Source: Acropora yongei | Lineage: Eukaryota > Cnidaria > Anthozoa > Scleractinia > Acroporidae | Reading direction: 5' to 3' | DNA length: 15,901 nucleotides | Assembly: GCA_014634225.1 (NCBI GenBank) | Contig: BLFN01000740.1 | Span: 1,579,666-1,595,566 of the forward strand | In this document: positions 1 to 11,439 of the stretch, piece by piece | How positions within the stretch are numbered: position 1 is the stretch's first letter | Layout: every line of letters starts with the position of its first letter | Translations under genes and position numbers: made by a program | Notes under the pieces: generated by a model | What the model was told of the DNA's origin: nothing | The model's input: only the letters and a program-made list of their open reading frames with translations | The model's database searches: none

Positions 1-73
1 GGCAGTTTTTTCGTAATTAATGAAAAAGTCAAAAATCGAATATAAATATGAATATAATTATGAAAAAACTGCC
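1..73. repeat. AT-rich hairpin at left edge with 19-base arms
   Basis: Positions 1-19 are the reverse complement of 55-73 with one mismatch (ggcagttttttcgtaatta against ggcagttttttcataatta). The spacer is pure AT-rich sequence. It looks like a small fold-back element; whether it extends beyond the window cannot be seen. Confidence 0.7.
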
Positions 74-1467
74 TTGCAGAATTTTTTTTTTGCTTTTTAA
101 GGATGTTCAATGGTAGTTAACGGTGAAACAGACAAAATTTTAGGTATGGTCGTACGGGTCAGTTTCCCGTAAAACACACGTTTCCAGTTCGTTCCCAGGC
201 CCCCTTATCGTGCACGGTCTTCCTGTTTCGTGCCCCCTTAACTTTCCAAACAGTAATTTGAAGCAGCAATGGTCTTATATAGGGGTTTTCATTTGTTATC
301 AGAATATTGATGCAAGAAAAAAAAATTAAATTTGCACATTTATGGTATTCTTGAACCCTTATAAAGCTGTAGTAAGCCACCTTTATTCAATTTTTGATTT
401 AGATTGCCGTCATGTAGCCTAAAAATGATAAGAAACAAATTTTCTTTTCAATCATTTTTAAGTTGCTCATTTTTGTAATGACTTGTTCGTAAGGAAAACT
501 GAATAATGATAAATACCGAAAGAAAACTACATTCGTGTATCACTCATTAACAATGCGATTTTCTTAATTGTATGATAACAATCAGCATCATCGATTGTTT
601 CATATGCATTTCTTCTTCATCCGCTGTGTACCCTGCACCCTTTGAAAGAGGATCAACATAGCAGAGAACAATAATTTCATTGAACCTTGTTTCTGCTTAA
701 CAAAAATCTTCTAAAAAGACAAGCTATTGAGAAGTCCTGAGTTGGTTTTTATAAACACCATATATCAAGCTATGCAAATTTTAAGAATATCTCAATAAAC
801 GCTTTTGCGTTCAAATCGCAAAAGAGCTGTGATAATAAACGATATAATACATCGCCCAGCCTGAGCTCTTAGATTAGACTTATTTAGAAACAAAAATGAA
901 TAGCTCTGGCTAATGTTAACTCCTGGTTGAAAGACTTGTAGAAAGACAAGTGCAAGGATTACTTACCTTCGATTTGAAAAATGCCATTTTGGAAGTAACC
1001 AAAGACACAAAAATGTTAAACTCAAGTAGGTTGCGGAATAAAACAAAGATCTCTTTGTTGTTCTTGCTTCAAAGTTTTCCAACTCTCAATTTGTCACTGC
1101 ACTGAAAGTCATTTCTTTTATAGGCAAAATTTTACATGTAATTTCTGTAAGTGGGGAATATATTTAGAGAATTACGGTGGCGTTCATTTTGAGAGTTAAA
1201 AATTAAACAATAGCATCAATTATTAACACTAATTCTAGGGTGTTATCTTCCTCTTATTACAGAGAATGCGGATTTAAGGATCGAGCTTAAAGCGCGTTTG
1301 AAAATCGCGCACAAAATTGTTCCTTGTTCTATTTTTGTTCATCAAAAGCAAGTGTCGAGTCGCACCCTTTTACTCATTATCCTCACTTGATCTTGCACCA
1401 TCATTAATTAATAAATGGGCAAAATTTGTGGGCTTAACTAATAGTTGTCCACATGTTTGCCAGATAC

Positions 1468-1475
1468 TGACGTCA
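1468..1475. promoter_or_regulatory. Perfect CRE palindrome TGACGTCA
   Basis: An exact eight-base CREB/ATF consensus site. A second exact copy lies 269 bases away at 1737-1744. Alone such a site is weak evidence; the pairing makes it worth marking. Confidence 0.35.
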
Positions 1476-1736
1476 TTAAGCAAACAAAAATGCGTGCGCT
1501 TACCAGGAATCCACCATCGGCAAGCAACAGTCTTTTTTGCGCATGTTATATTTAACTGGTCGAAGTTAAATTAGTTTGCTCAGTGAGTGTGTACTATTTT
1601 ATTTCAAGATAAGATACGTTGAAACATAATTCACACAAAACATAATTCCCAATTTCTGTCAATTTTTCATGGTATTTAGTCGATTGTTTGGAGTGGATGA
1701 CGCCCGTCTTTTCCTCTTTCCATGAGATCCTAACAG

Positions 1737-1744
1737 TGACGTCA
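1737..1744. promoter_or_regulatory. Second perfect CRE palindrome TGACGTCA
   Basis: An exact CREB/ATF consensus in the context cagtgacgtcaccagg. It lies about 190 bases upstream of the weak minus-strand candidate first exon ending at 1544. Confidence 0.35.
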
Positions 1745-2478
1745 CCAGGATAACGGATTCAACAAAGATATAACTTCCCTCGAGGAGATTATTTACTCGT
1801 GATCGGCAGCGTGTTTGCATTTATTTAACGCTTGTTTGACCATGTTTATTATTCAATTTAGTCAGTTCCTGCTTGATATAATTGTTCAGGTAAACTAAAA
1901 GAGAACAAACCAAGGTTGGATTTCACCTTCTTTTGGACGAGTCGCCATGGAGAACATCCCTTTTTGTTGAGGCCATTTATAACTCAGTCTCAAGAATCTT
2001 GAGGGCATGATAGAGAATACGTCACAGTGTTTGGAAGACATTAGGGGATATGAGACTCTTTTCCGATGGAACGTTCGCAGACAAGCAAGCTGTTTCGTTG
2101 AAGGGCCGAAAAAAATAAAAATAAAATAGACTGAGGTTTGAATTGAACCCAACTCGATACGATGATGGTCCTTGCGCATTTTGAACATTACTTTTCCGTG
2201 TGCACTGAAAGATCAGTCCAACTTAGAAATAAAAGGTGCGATTTTATTCCACAGCAATGATATTCATAGTCCTGCACTGAAGTGAAAGAGCTAATACCCT
2301 TAAAAAGCTGAATCATTATCTCCCTTCTAGGACGTCTTAACGCGACCTAAAACACAAACTTGTCCTCGTCGATGGCCTTAAAGTTGATCTGTAGATCCCA
2401 TTTGAACTTACAATAGTTTTATGAGTACAGCTTACTGTTACGATCTTTTGACTAGTTTTTGTTTGAATTAACAGCTAA

Positions 2479-2681
2479 AATAGACCTTTTTCGCTTGTAG
2501 ATTTTGTTTTCCCAATGCAAATCATGTGACGATTCCCAAGAGAGTGTTCTCTTTCAAAGTTGGACATTTCCATGCTCGCAGGCAGTCTTTTTAACGAACA
2601 CGACGAAGACCCAAACTTCCTAGGTATCGTCACATGATCTTTGCTGGGAAAACAAAATCGACAAGCGAAATATGTCTATTA
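2479..2681. mobile_element. Fold-back (MITE-like) element with about 55-base arms
   Basis: The left arm (2479-2533) and right arm (2626-2680) are imperfect reverse complements. The inner 43 bases, running from tcgcttgtagattttgtttt to atcatgtgacgat, agree at roughly nine positions in ten, and the outer ends share AATAGAC and GTCTATT. The spacer of about 92 bases shows no coding potential. No transposase is present, so this is a non-autonomous element; the family is not assigned. Confidence 0.75.
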
Positions 2682-5090
2682 GGTTTGACTGAGACATCAT
2701 TGGCACACGAAATCAATTATTTATCGACACTCGCAAAATTACAAACGAATTTAAAAGTCCATTATGAACAATCATTTGCATTTTCAAATAATAGGCTTTC
2801 AACAGGTTACTGTGCCGAGTTCCAAAACTACTTTCAATCATCCGAAACCAACAATGAAAGATGGCTAAGAAAAACAAAACAACTAGCTCTCTTATTAAGT
2901 ATGTTTTTAAACTTTCATTCGTTTGTCGAATGTAAAGGCTTCTTAAAACAATTAATGATTAGCTCCATCTATTTCGCCTCAAACCATTGAGACATCTTCT
3001 TCTAGCTTCCTGTCTGCTCATTAACCTTCATTACGATCTTAGTTTGTGGCATATTGCGAAGACAATTATGCCTTTCATTTTGAACAAAGTGCTAATCTTG
3101 ACAAGTACACTTACTTTGGCGGATTCTTTAGAAGTGAAAATTTTAAACAAATGCCCTATATGAACGACTTATTAGTAGGTTCACAAAGATTAAATTCATA
3201 TACCTAATACACATAGGATATTTTGGGAGCTTAATGATGCTCATTAAGAAATAATATGAGTTGCCTTTGTAACAGGTGATCAAAAGCAGGATGAATATTT
3301 TGAAGCACGAGAGGAATGAAATACTGTACAGGGAACGATATTTTCAAGCAAACAAAAAAAAAGAGAAATAGTTAACAGAAATAAGACAAAACGGACTTCC
3401 CCTGGCGAAAAAAAGTCCCTTCCTTTCCCTGAATGCATTTATAAATAGCAACCTAGTTCATACTTCCACTTTGTTTTATTTTATACAGAATTCTGCTTGA
3501 TCCGGGTTTGGTCATGTGTGTAATTTTAAGACCAAATCCTTCAGCTTGGTGTGTTGTCGGACGAAGCAAGACTTTTAAGAACAACAAACAAACAATTTTA
3601 ATTCCTTTTGGAAGTTTGCGATGTCAGTAGTGCATCACTGCCCTTCGTTCGTTTCTCATTGACTTACAAATGTTCCTCGTTGTCTTCAGTTACCACTAGA
3701 ACGTACACAGATGCATTCACTTATTCATTCTTATCATGCGGTAACCGTCTCAGCTTATTCGGACGGTTAAGACCGTCATTGCGGGCCTTCGTTAACCATT
3801 TCATGCTGAAAAGATTCTAAAATAAACAAAACTTGTACGGACTTCTAACAATTAACCCTAATGTATAAAACATCAAACAGTAATGTAAAGATGCGCTTGA
3901 TATTCGGTGATGACTCAGGAAAATTCGGACAGAATTGGAGTGTTTCTGACAGGACAGGAGTCGAATTCTTTGCGAGTTTTCAATGAGTTCTGATGCTGAA
4001 CAACTTAGTTATTGGAGACACGAGGGAAGTGATCATAGTAAAATTGAGTCCATCTCCTTTAATGCACTTGAGAGAATGGATTCTTTATTTTAGACCCACA
4101 AACAAAGAAGCAAAAATTATCACCTGAACACACGGTATTCACAGCATGGGCAGTTTTGTATAATACTTCCTCATAGATGAAATGTATAACAAAAGCGAAC
4201 ACTGATCGCTGCAAGTGATAAAAACGGGAAACTTAGAGCCACTTCCGATTGAACACCATGGAACTTGAAACAGGAAACAAAGTTGACATCATAAACTGTC
4301 ATACTTCAAGAATTCATTGCGCAATTTCCGGGTATGTATCGGATGGAATGATATATATGAAATAAATCATATGTGTACTAAGGAAAAGAAATGAAAAGGA
4401 AGAACGACCTTTGCAGTTGTGAATGCAATTTACGCAGCTGAGTAAAGAAACCTGAAAACTGCAGGATTTTGATATGGCTAAAGTACTACAAAATGCAGCA
4501 ACGCAGACAGTTTTGGTTGGGATCTATTTTGAAACACCTAAATCGACAAGATATACATGTTTGAATGAATGTAGTTAATTGGAATTTTCGTACCACAAAG
4601 AAACTTTCGTCTTATTTATCTGTGTTCACATGATGGCGTGAAAATCACTTTCCCTTTTCTCTTGAAATACATCAACGACTCAAAAGGAAGATCCACACAG
4701 ATACTTCTTCTGTAAATTCTTATTTTTACCCGTAACATTTTACTCGATCACAGTAACTTCATTACGGTTAACATTTTTCAATTCATCATACATAAACAGC
4801 GCTCTACACAAACTAATTTCAGACTTTTCCTTTGCTAAAATAGTTCCACGAACTTATCGTCTCATTAAAGCCCGGGCTATGTTAATTTCTTCCTACACCA
4901 GCATTCTTTTGTCCAAAAAGCTGTATAACTCAACAGTACTAACGTCATGTGATCAGTCAAACCAAAATAATCATTAAAAGCCGGGTACCATAAAAAGAAA
5001 GCTTTACACCTTCAAGAAATGAAAAACTATCTTAAGTTTTCCTTAAAAATTTTTACGATCATGAATGCTCCATTCCAAACGCTGACTCTT
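2682..5090. other. Gene-poor intergenic stretch downstream of the ADF-H gene
   Basis: No recognisable exon. The frame from 2634 to 2990 is the longest without N's in the window (118 codons), but it starts inside the fold-back arm and resembles nothing I know. A short pattern of related pieces (aaccgtc, gacggtt, gaccgtc) sits at 3740-3780. Nothing else was supported. Confidence 0.5.
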
Positions 5091-5096
5091 TTTATT
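5091..5096 (-). terminator. Poly(A) signal AATAAA of the ADF-H gene
   Basis: An exact AATAAA on the minus strand, about 180 bases downstream of the stop codon at 5278. It gives a plausible short 3' UTR. Confidence 0.5.
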
Positions 5097-5277
5097 TGAA
5101 ACCAATGAATAATAAGGCGGTGCTCCTGTTCTGAGTGTCGAAGAATATTTACTTATATTTGGAGGGAACTGGTTATTCATTATTATTGTTATCATTAGAA
5201 TTATATAAGATTTATAAGACAATGCAACTTAACTAAGATAACCTCATTGAAAATAATTTTCTTTTAATCTCTACTTC

Positions 5278-5382
5278 CTATTTGACGTGAGACTTCGATC
5301 CACTGGCATTTTGGACCTTGGACATTATAACATCCTCTGAGAGTTCGCCGGAAGTGGTCGCATAGATCTGCACATGCGCAGG
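5278..5382 (-). CDS. ADF-H gene coding exon 10 (C-terminus and stop)
   Basis: The acceptor is ttgacttctttttag|CCTGCG. It encodes 34 residues, PAHVQIYATTSGELSEDVIM then SKVQNASGSKSHVK, and a TAG at 5280-5278. It matches exon 4 position for position (PSHSVIETS..ELSEEEM), showing the same phase-0 intron before Pro-x-His in both domains. Confidence 0.92.
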   Translation of the reverse strand, partial: PAHVQIYATTSGELSEDVIMSKVQNASGSKSHVK

Positions 5383-8300
5383 CTAAAAAGAAGTCAAGGA
5401 TGGCTAAGATTTGGAAAATTGTACTGTGTTAACCAATCTCTCTGTTTCATAGATGAGACAAAGGGATTGATTGCTGTGGTTATGTAGGACTTGTCATAAT
5501 TGCGCCAACAAAAACTACTCTTTTGTAATTGGTTACAAATTAAACCTTGCGGCTGCTTTATGGCGTGCAAATTTAAAAAAAAAATGTTTCAAAATGATAC
5601 AATTCAGTAAGATCAACAATCATGTACACAAACAAATGGTAATTCAATCGATATCGCTATGTATGAAAAGTCATCAAATTCAAGCGCTGGAGATTTGTGT
5701 TCCAAAGTTTGCTTAATATTGCAGCATTTTATTAACAATATTTCAACATTTTTTTTACTGGCTATTCATACGGCAACGACTGTATTGCTTTCATAACAGG
5801 GAGTTTAAGATACGATGATGGCAACGACAGCGCCGTAAATGAATGATTTGATTGGCTGAACGAGGAAAAAATAATCGTGCTGCACGCTTTTTGGTGCAAG
5901 TTTTTGACGTAATCTGCCATACGACGTGAAATTTTCATATTTGAGATTCCGACGACAACGCGAGACCGCAGAAGTAAACCTAGTCTCCTTCACTGCCTTC
6001 TTTCGGGATGTCATGCAACGCTCCTCCGAAAGGAAAAGCGTTGCGTGACATCCAGAAAGATGGCTGCGAAGGAGACTACAGTAAACCTTTCACTCTCTGC
6101 CTTTACATGAAAACCATTCGAGCCAAGCAAGCAAATGTACATTTCACCTGTTTCGTGCAACGTGACCAATAATTATAGAATAATCGCAAAACACGTTTCT
6201 GTTGCAGCAGCCGTCGCAGCTTCTTAATTAAACTCCCTGATAAACTGTGACCCCGAAAGAACAAGGGCCCCAATCCAAACCTATGTTATCACCCAGGCCA
6301 CGGGACAGCTTGCTCCTGTACGGATGGCCACAGCTTTTTTTTTTTATATCATGCAATTTTTCGTTGGTTAAAATGCTGCATGCGTACAGAGACCGAAAGC
6401 GCTAAATTTAACACAATTGCATTATTGAAAACAAAAGAATAATAACAACCAGCGGAAATGGGGTACTATAGACTAAAAACTAGACCTCGTTTCGTTACTT
6501 GATTCGCTTAATAACTGAAAAAAACAAAAAAAAAAACAAAGTAACTTTATTCAAAGTGTATTCAATATTATTTATATAAATGAACTTTATGCAGCGAAAA
6601 AAGGATACATAGAATGTCTTCTCAATAGTGGACTTGTGAGTGCTTATTTTTGCCCTGGCCATGGGTTTGACGTGTTCCCCAACCCATGTTATGAATACAA
6701 ACTTGATAGTTGCTATTCCATCAACTTTATCTTGCTACCAAAAAAAAAAACAAACAAAACAAAACAGGACAGAGAAAGACAAAATTTTTGTTATCGTAAG
6801 TCTGTGATTATTTTTTATCCTTGATGGCCCCGTACATTTAGCAACTTTATCCCACATTGCCTTGCAACAAACTCGCAGACATATTCATTATCATTAGCAC
6901 ATAGAAATATTACTAATAAACAAGTTTGATTCCAATTTACAATTAAGAAGTCAGGCATTTTATAGACTAAAACGAGAAGCACGCAGTTTTTAAAGCAATT
7001 GTGGTGCTGCTTCCAAATAGGATTTACTAAAAAAAAATCAACAGTGAGTCAGTAATGTAAGTTGACCACCATGTAAGACAATATATTATGTAAAACTGAC
7101 GTTTCGAGCATTAGCCCTCCTTCAGAGCCAGAGATGAATGATAGGAACGTGTGTGGAATGTGAAGTAAGAAATATTGAGCTCTGCTATTAGTGGGACAGG
7201 AAGAGACATAATTCATACCACTCTGAGTAAAGCATAAGCCACAATGTCATCCTCAAGTAGAGATAAAATTCCACTCAGTCCATTTGCGCCTTTTCCAATA
7301 AGCATTATGGGCTTCTTGGGATTCTTTTCAGCATAAGAACCTACACACCTAGAATGGTAGGGAAAACGTGTAGGAAATTTGCTCCAACTATTTTATTCAT
7401 GTTCATAATATATAATGTTATAAGAGAAAATGGCTCCCACTTAAATGCTTCTGTAGGAACCAAGGGTTATATCAAACAAAGACTAGCACCATTAAGGGTT
7501 AATCTTTAGTGTATGATCCCTGCAGTTATGAATGCTACTTAACTAATGCCGAGATACTGTCTGCAGTTACGTGTACATCGCTCTTTGGCATAAAAAAGCT
7601 TTGCTTTATGTTCATGTTCATGTGATGAGCACTCTACTGAGATGATCGAGTCATTGCCACCAACATTATGCACACTCACTAGTTCTCTAGTTTGAGCGCT
7701 CTGGTATGGCTAAGATGTTACCAAATGTAANNNNNNNNNNNNNNNNNNNNNNNNNNNNNNNNNNNNNNNNNNNNNNNNNNNNNNNNNNNNNNNNNNNNNN
7801 NNNNNNNNNNNNNNNNNNNNNNNNNNNNNNNNNNNNNNNNNNNNNNNNNNNNNNNNNNNNNNNNNNNNNNNNNNNNNNNNNNNNNNNNNNNNNNNNNNNN
7901 NNNNNNNNNNNNNNNNNNNNNNNNNNNNNNNNNNNNNNNNNNNNNNNNNNNNNNNNNNNNNNNNNNNNNNNNNNNNNNNNNNNNNNNNNNNNNNNNNNNN
8001 NNNNNNNNNNNNNNNNNNNNNNNNNNNNNNNNNNNNNNNNNNNNNNNNNNNNNNNNNNNNNNNNNNNNNNNNNNNNNNNNNNNNNNNNNNNNNNNNNNNN
8101 NNNNNNNNNNNNNNNNNNNNNNNNNNNNNNNNNNNNNNNNNNNNNNNNNNNNNNNNNNNNNNNNNNNNNNNNNNNNNNNNNNNNNNNNNNNNNNNNNNNN
8201 NNNNNNNNNNNNNNNNNNNNNNNNNNNNNNNNNNNNNNNNNNNNNNNNNNNNNNNNNNNNNNNNNNNNNNNNNNNNNNNNNNNNNNNNNNNNNNNNNNNN

Positions 8301-8416
8301 NNNNNNNNNNNNNNNNNNNNNNNNNNNNNNNNNNNNNNNNNNNNNNNNNNNNNNNNNNNNNNNNNNNNNNNNNNNNNNNNNNNNNNNNNNNNNNNNNNNN
8401 NCTCTTTATGCCATAT

Positions 8417-8460
<44 letters not shown>

Positions 8461-8483
8461 GTATTGGCCTCGTTCTCTTTTTG

Positions 8484-8537
<54 letters not shown>

Positions 8538-10226
8538 TGGCCAATATCCAGCCATCTTGACCTCACGCTTGGTCAATAATATATACATATAATTATTATA
8601 AGTAATTTAAAGGCAAAAAATTGTCTCATTTTCAAAGAAACTGTTTCTTTTCTCACATGACCAGGTATGTTTCAGTTTCAATTAAAATCACCAGTTCAAC
8701 CAAACAAAATGTCTCACCAATCAGTTTGTGTGTCATCACTTCTCACTTCACCTATTGCATTTGTTACAGCAACATCAATGTTGACCACAACTATGAAAAA
8801 GACTCTGTCACTTATGGTATTTTACACCATATGTATGGTACCATACCTACATTATGACCAAGATGGCAACTAACTCTGTTAATCAATGACGGAGACATTA
8901 CTAGGAACGAAGTCATCACATCTCCCGCGACATGATCCAGCACTCATCGAAGTCCCCTTGACTGATAGCTATTCTTCATTGATGCATGGCTTCATACACT
9001 ATCAGCCAGCCTTCTGAGATGTCACTAATATCTAATTGGCCACGTTTGTTGGAGGGAATATGTCAGACTTCAACCCCGGAAGTTACCAACAGTGTTTGGG
9101 TTCTTTTATGTCTAACACTATTAACAACACCGACTGGTAACTTTTAAGAGGCGACATGCGGTTTAGAGTCAGAGGAGACTTAAAAGTTTCCCAATTTTGC
9201 AGAAGTAATAATTATTAGCAAAGGCAGCATTTTCTTTTCAGTTATTTTAAGACCCTGACTGTTGTTGGGGTGTGATCGAAATATTGGACCAACTGGGCTT
9301 TAGGTGAGAGATGAAAACAAGCATACCCTTGTAAGAAAATCCTTGAATCTGGGCAGAGCAGTGAGCCTATGGTGCTGAGTCCAGGAATTTAAACTAAAGA
9401 CACATTGGTGGGAGGTGTGTGCTAGCTCTCACCAAAGCACCCGCACTGCTGATTTCTGGTTCCCACTGAATAACATGTAACTCTGTTAATATACCAGTAG
9501 TACTGTCGTTGCAGACTTTCCTGCTGTACATACCAGAATCTGGAGTCTGCAAACTTGCTGCTGCTTTTCCAGTTTTGATAACATTACTGCTACTAGTAAA
9601 GCCACGATCCTGAAACAACAAATATTACTACATGAAATTGAGGTACACCAAACAATAATTATGTAAATAACAGAAACTATTATCTCATCAATGAAAGAGA
9701 CAAAGATGAAATGACGTAGGTCTTATCACACATGGGTAACTTTACCTATACCTTCACCTTTTTACATCAAGATTAAATAGTCATTCTGTGGACATATATT
9801 TTGGACAGGTTTCTGGGAATTAAATTGCACCACAATGAAAAGAGTTCTAATACTTTAGATCATGATTTTTCACTTTGGACTAACCTGTCTACGTGAAGCA
9901 GCTGTAACTTCAAGCACTTTGTTTGTTCTCCCACTAAAATTTTATGTTAAAAAGTGTTAAAAAGTCTTATCACAAAAATTATCAAAAATTGGAAAATAAA
10001 AAGGCTTTGACAATTTTTTCCAAAACACATCTGAACCTTTAACAGATAATTTGATTTAATTTGATTTATTAGCTTCACCAGGCTTTCTGGCAGGAATGCC
10101 ACAACAGCGTGAGCCAATTACGGCAGTCCCGTATAAAAGGCCAGACCACAACGCTGGGGACTCCATGCACTACTCTTTACCAATAGTGTGTGAGACGGGA
10201 CCTCTGGCTTATAGTCCCTGTCCGAC

Positions 10227-10275
<49 letters not shown>

Positions 10276-10276
10276 G

Positions 10277-10314
<38 letters not shown>

Positions 10315-11165
10315 ACAGAGTCAAACTTGCGACCTCCTGCATGACAGCCCGATGCTCAACCAACTAAGCCACAGGAGCCCAGCTGTTGCATATTATGACC
10401 TTATAGTTTGGTATGGTGTTAATTAAACAAAATAATATTAATTTGTAAGACCCCTTTACAAACAAATAATGAAACTCATCATTTAACTCCTAAGCCATTC
10501 AATAAGGATGATATTATCTGAGGATACTGTTCTTACTAATTTACATTTTAAATTTACACTTAAGGGCAATGTCAGTGTCAATGTCTCTAAAACTTTTTAT
10601 CACCTTTGGTCAGCCAGAAGTTTAGTCATCTCCTCCTCACTTAGTTCTGTTTTTTGTGATGTTTCTATGACAGAATGGCTGGGCTGAGATAAACAATGGA
10701 GTGTTAGTACAGCTACTTACTAACCATTTTAAAGCTTAGGCAAAGTGCAACTGGCCAGATGCCAGGGTCAAGATAATTATTATTGACAACAATAAAAAAA
10801 CAAAAACACATTTTGTCTACTGAGATAAAGGACTGTGAACCTTGAATGCCAGTACATTTACAGGAGCTAGGTTAATGGTACATGTATCCTTGGTGAAAAA
10901 GATTGGTTGCTAAGTTAATGAGGATGTACTCAAGGCAGATGACCTACAGTAGATGCAAGCAATGAAAATGTAACTTTGACCACAAAACCGTTGACCAGTT
11001 GACTAGTAACACTTTGTTAACAATAAATAATAATAATAATAATAAAAATTAATGATATTTACCCAGGAAGCTCCACTCACTCGAAAGTGGTTTTCAGGGA
11101 GGACGTCCTGCATCCGATCGAATTGGAATAAACCAGGAGTCAATTTTGAAGAGGGAGGAAACCGA

Positions 11166-11201
<36 letters not shown>

Positions 11202-11210
11202 ACACCAGCG

Positions 11211-11247
<37 letters not shown>

Positions 11248-11400
11248 TAGACGGTTGTGAGTCCATCTCCTCGACATATTTAGACTCGTGAAGCAATATG
11301 AAAGTAGACGGCGAAACCTGGCTGAGAAGCCAGAGAAAACTTCGCCGGATGCCGGCTCTTATACAACCCTGTAGACTGGAACTCAATCCACATACAACAT

Positions 11401-11439
<39 letters not shown>

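Larger units (their letters stand above)
74..2478. other. Gene-poor AT-rich stretch
   Basis: No convincing exon found on either strand. Open frames here are short, not recognisable and lack splice context. The stretch includes a GC-richer block near 180-240 (ggcctgggaacgaa on the minus strand) that resembles a coral interspersed repeat, and two CRE palindromes entered separately. Confidence 0.5.

Noticed and set aside
1895..2188. 97-codon minus-strand frame
   Set aside because: No family resemblance, no splice or promoter context, and composition like the surrounding non-coding DNA.
2345..2391. Minus-strand piece reading INFKAIDEDKFVF then stop, with AATAAA further on
   Set aside because: It seemed a possible last exon of the ADF-H gene, but exon 10 at 5382-5278 supplies the true C-terminus, and the acceptor here has a poor polypyrimidine tract.
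2634..2990. 118-codon plus-strand frame
   Set aside because: Starts in the arm of a fold-back element, has AT-rich composition, no recognisable domain and no splice or promoter context.
5340..5385. CCGGAAGTG and TGCACATGCGCA motifs that look like ETS and NRF1 promoter sites
   Set aside because: They fall inside coding exon 10 on the minus strand and are explained by its codons.
6961..7034. Minus-strand open stretch after a T-rich acceptor in intron 8
   Set aside because: It has no ADF-H similarity, and exon 8 joins in phase directly to exon 9 at 6734.
7687..8560. Long open frames of 240-285 codons on both strands
   Set aside because: Almost entirely N's; the visible part at one end is the fold-back element. 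Only the Tyr-Ile-Trp end is kept, as exon 7.
10300..10380. Possible functional tRNA gene
   Set aside because: A- and B-box-like text is present, but the arms do not fold into a full cloverleaf and a long SINE body follows; a diverged copy lies nearby.
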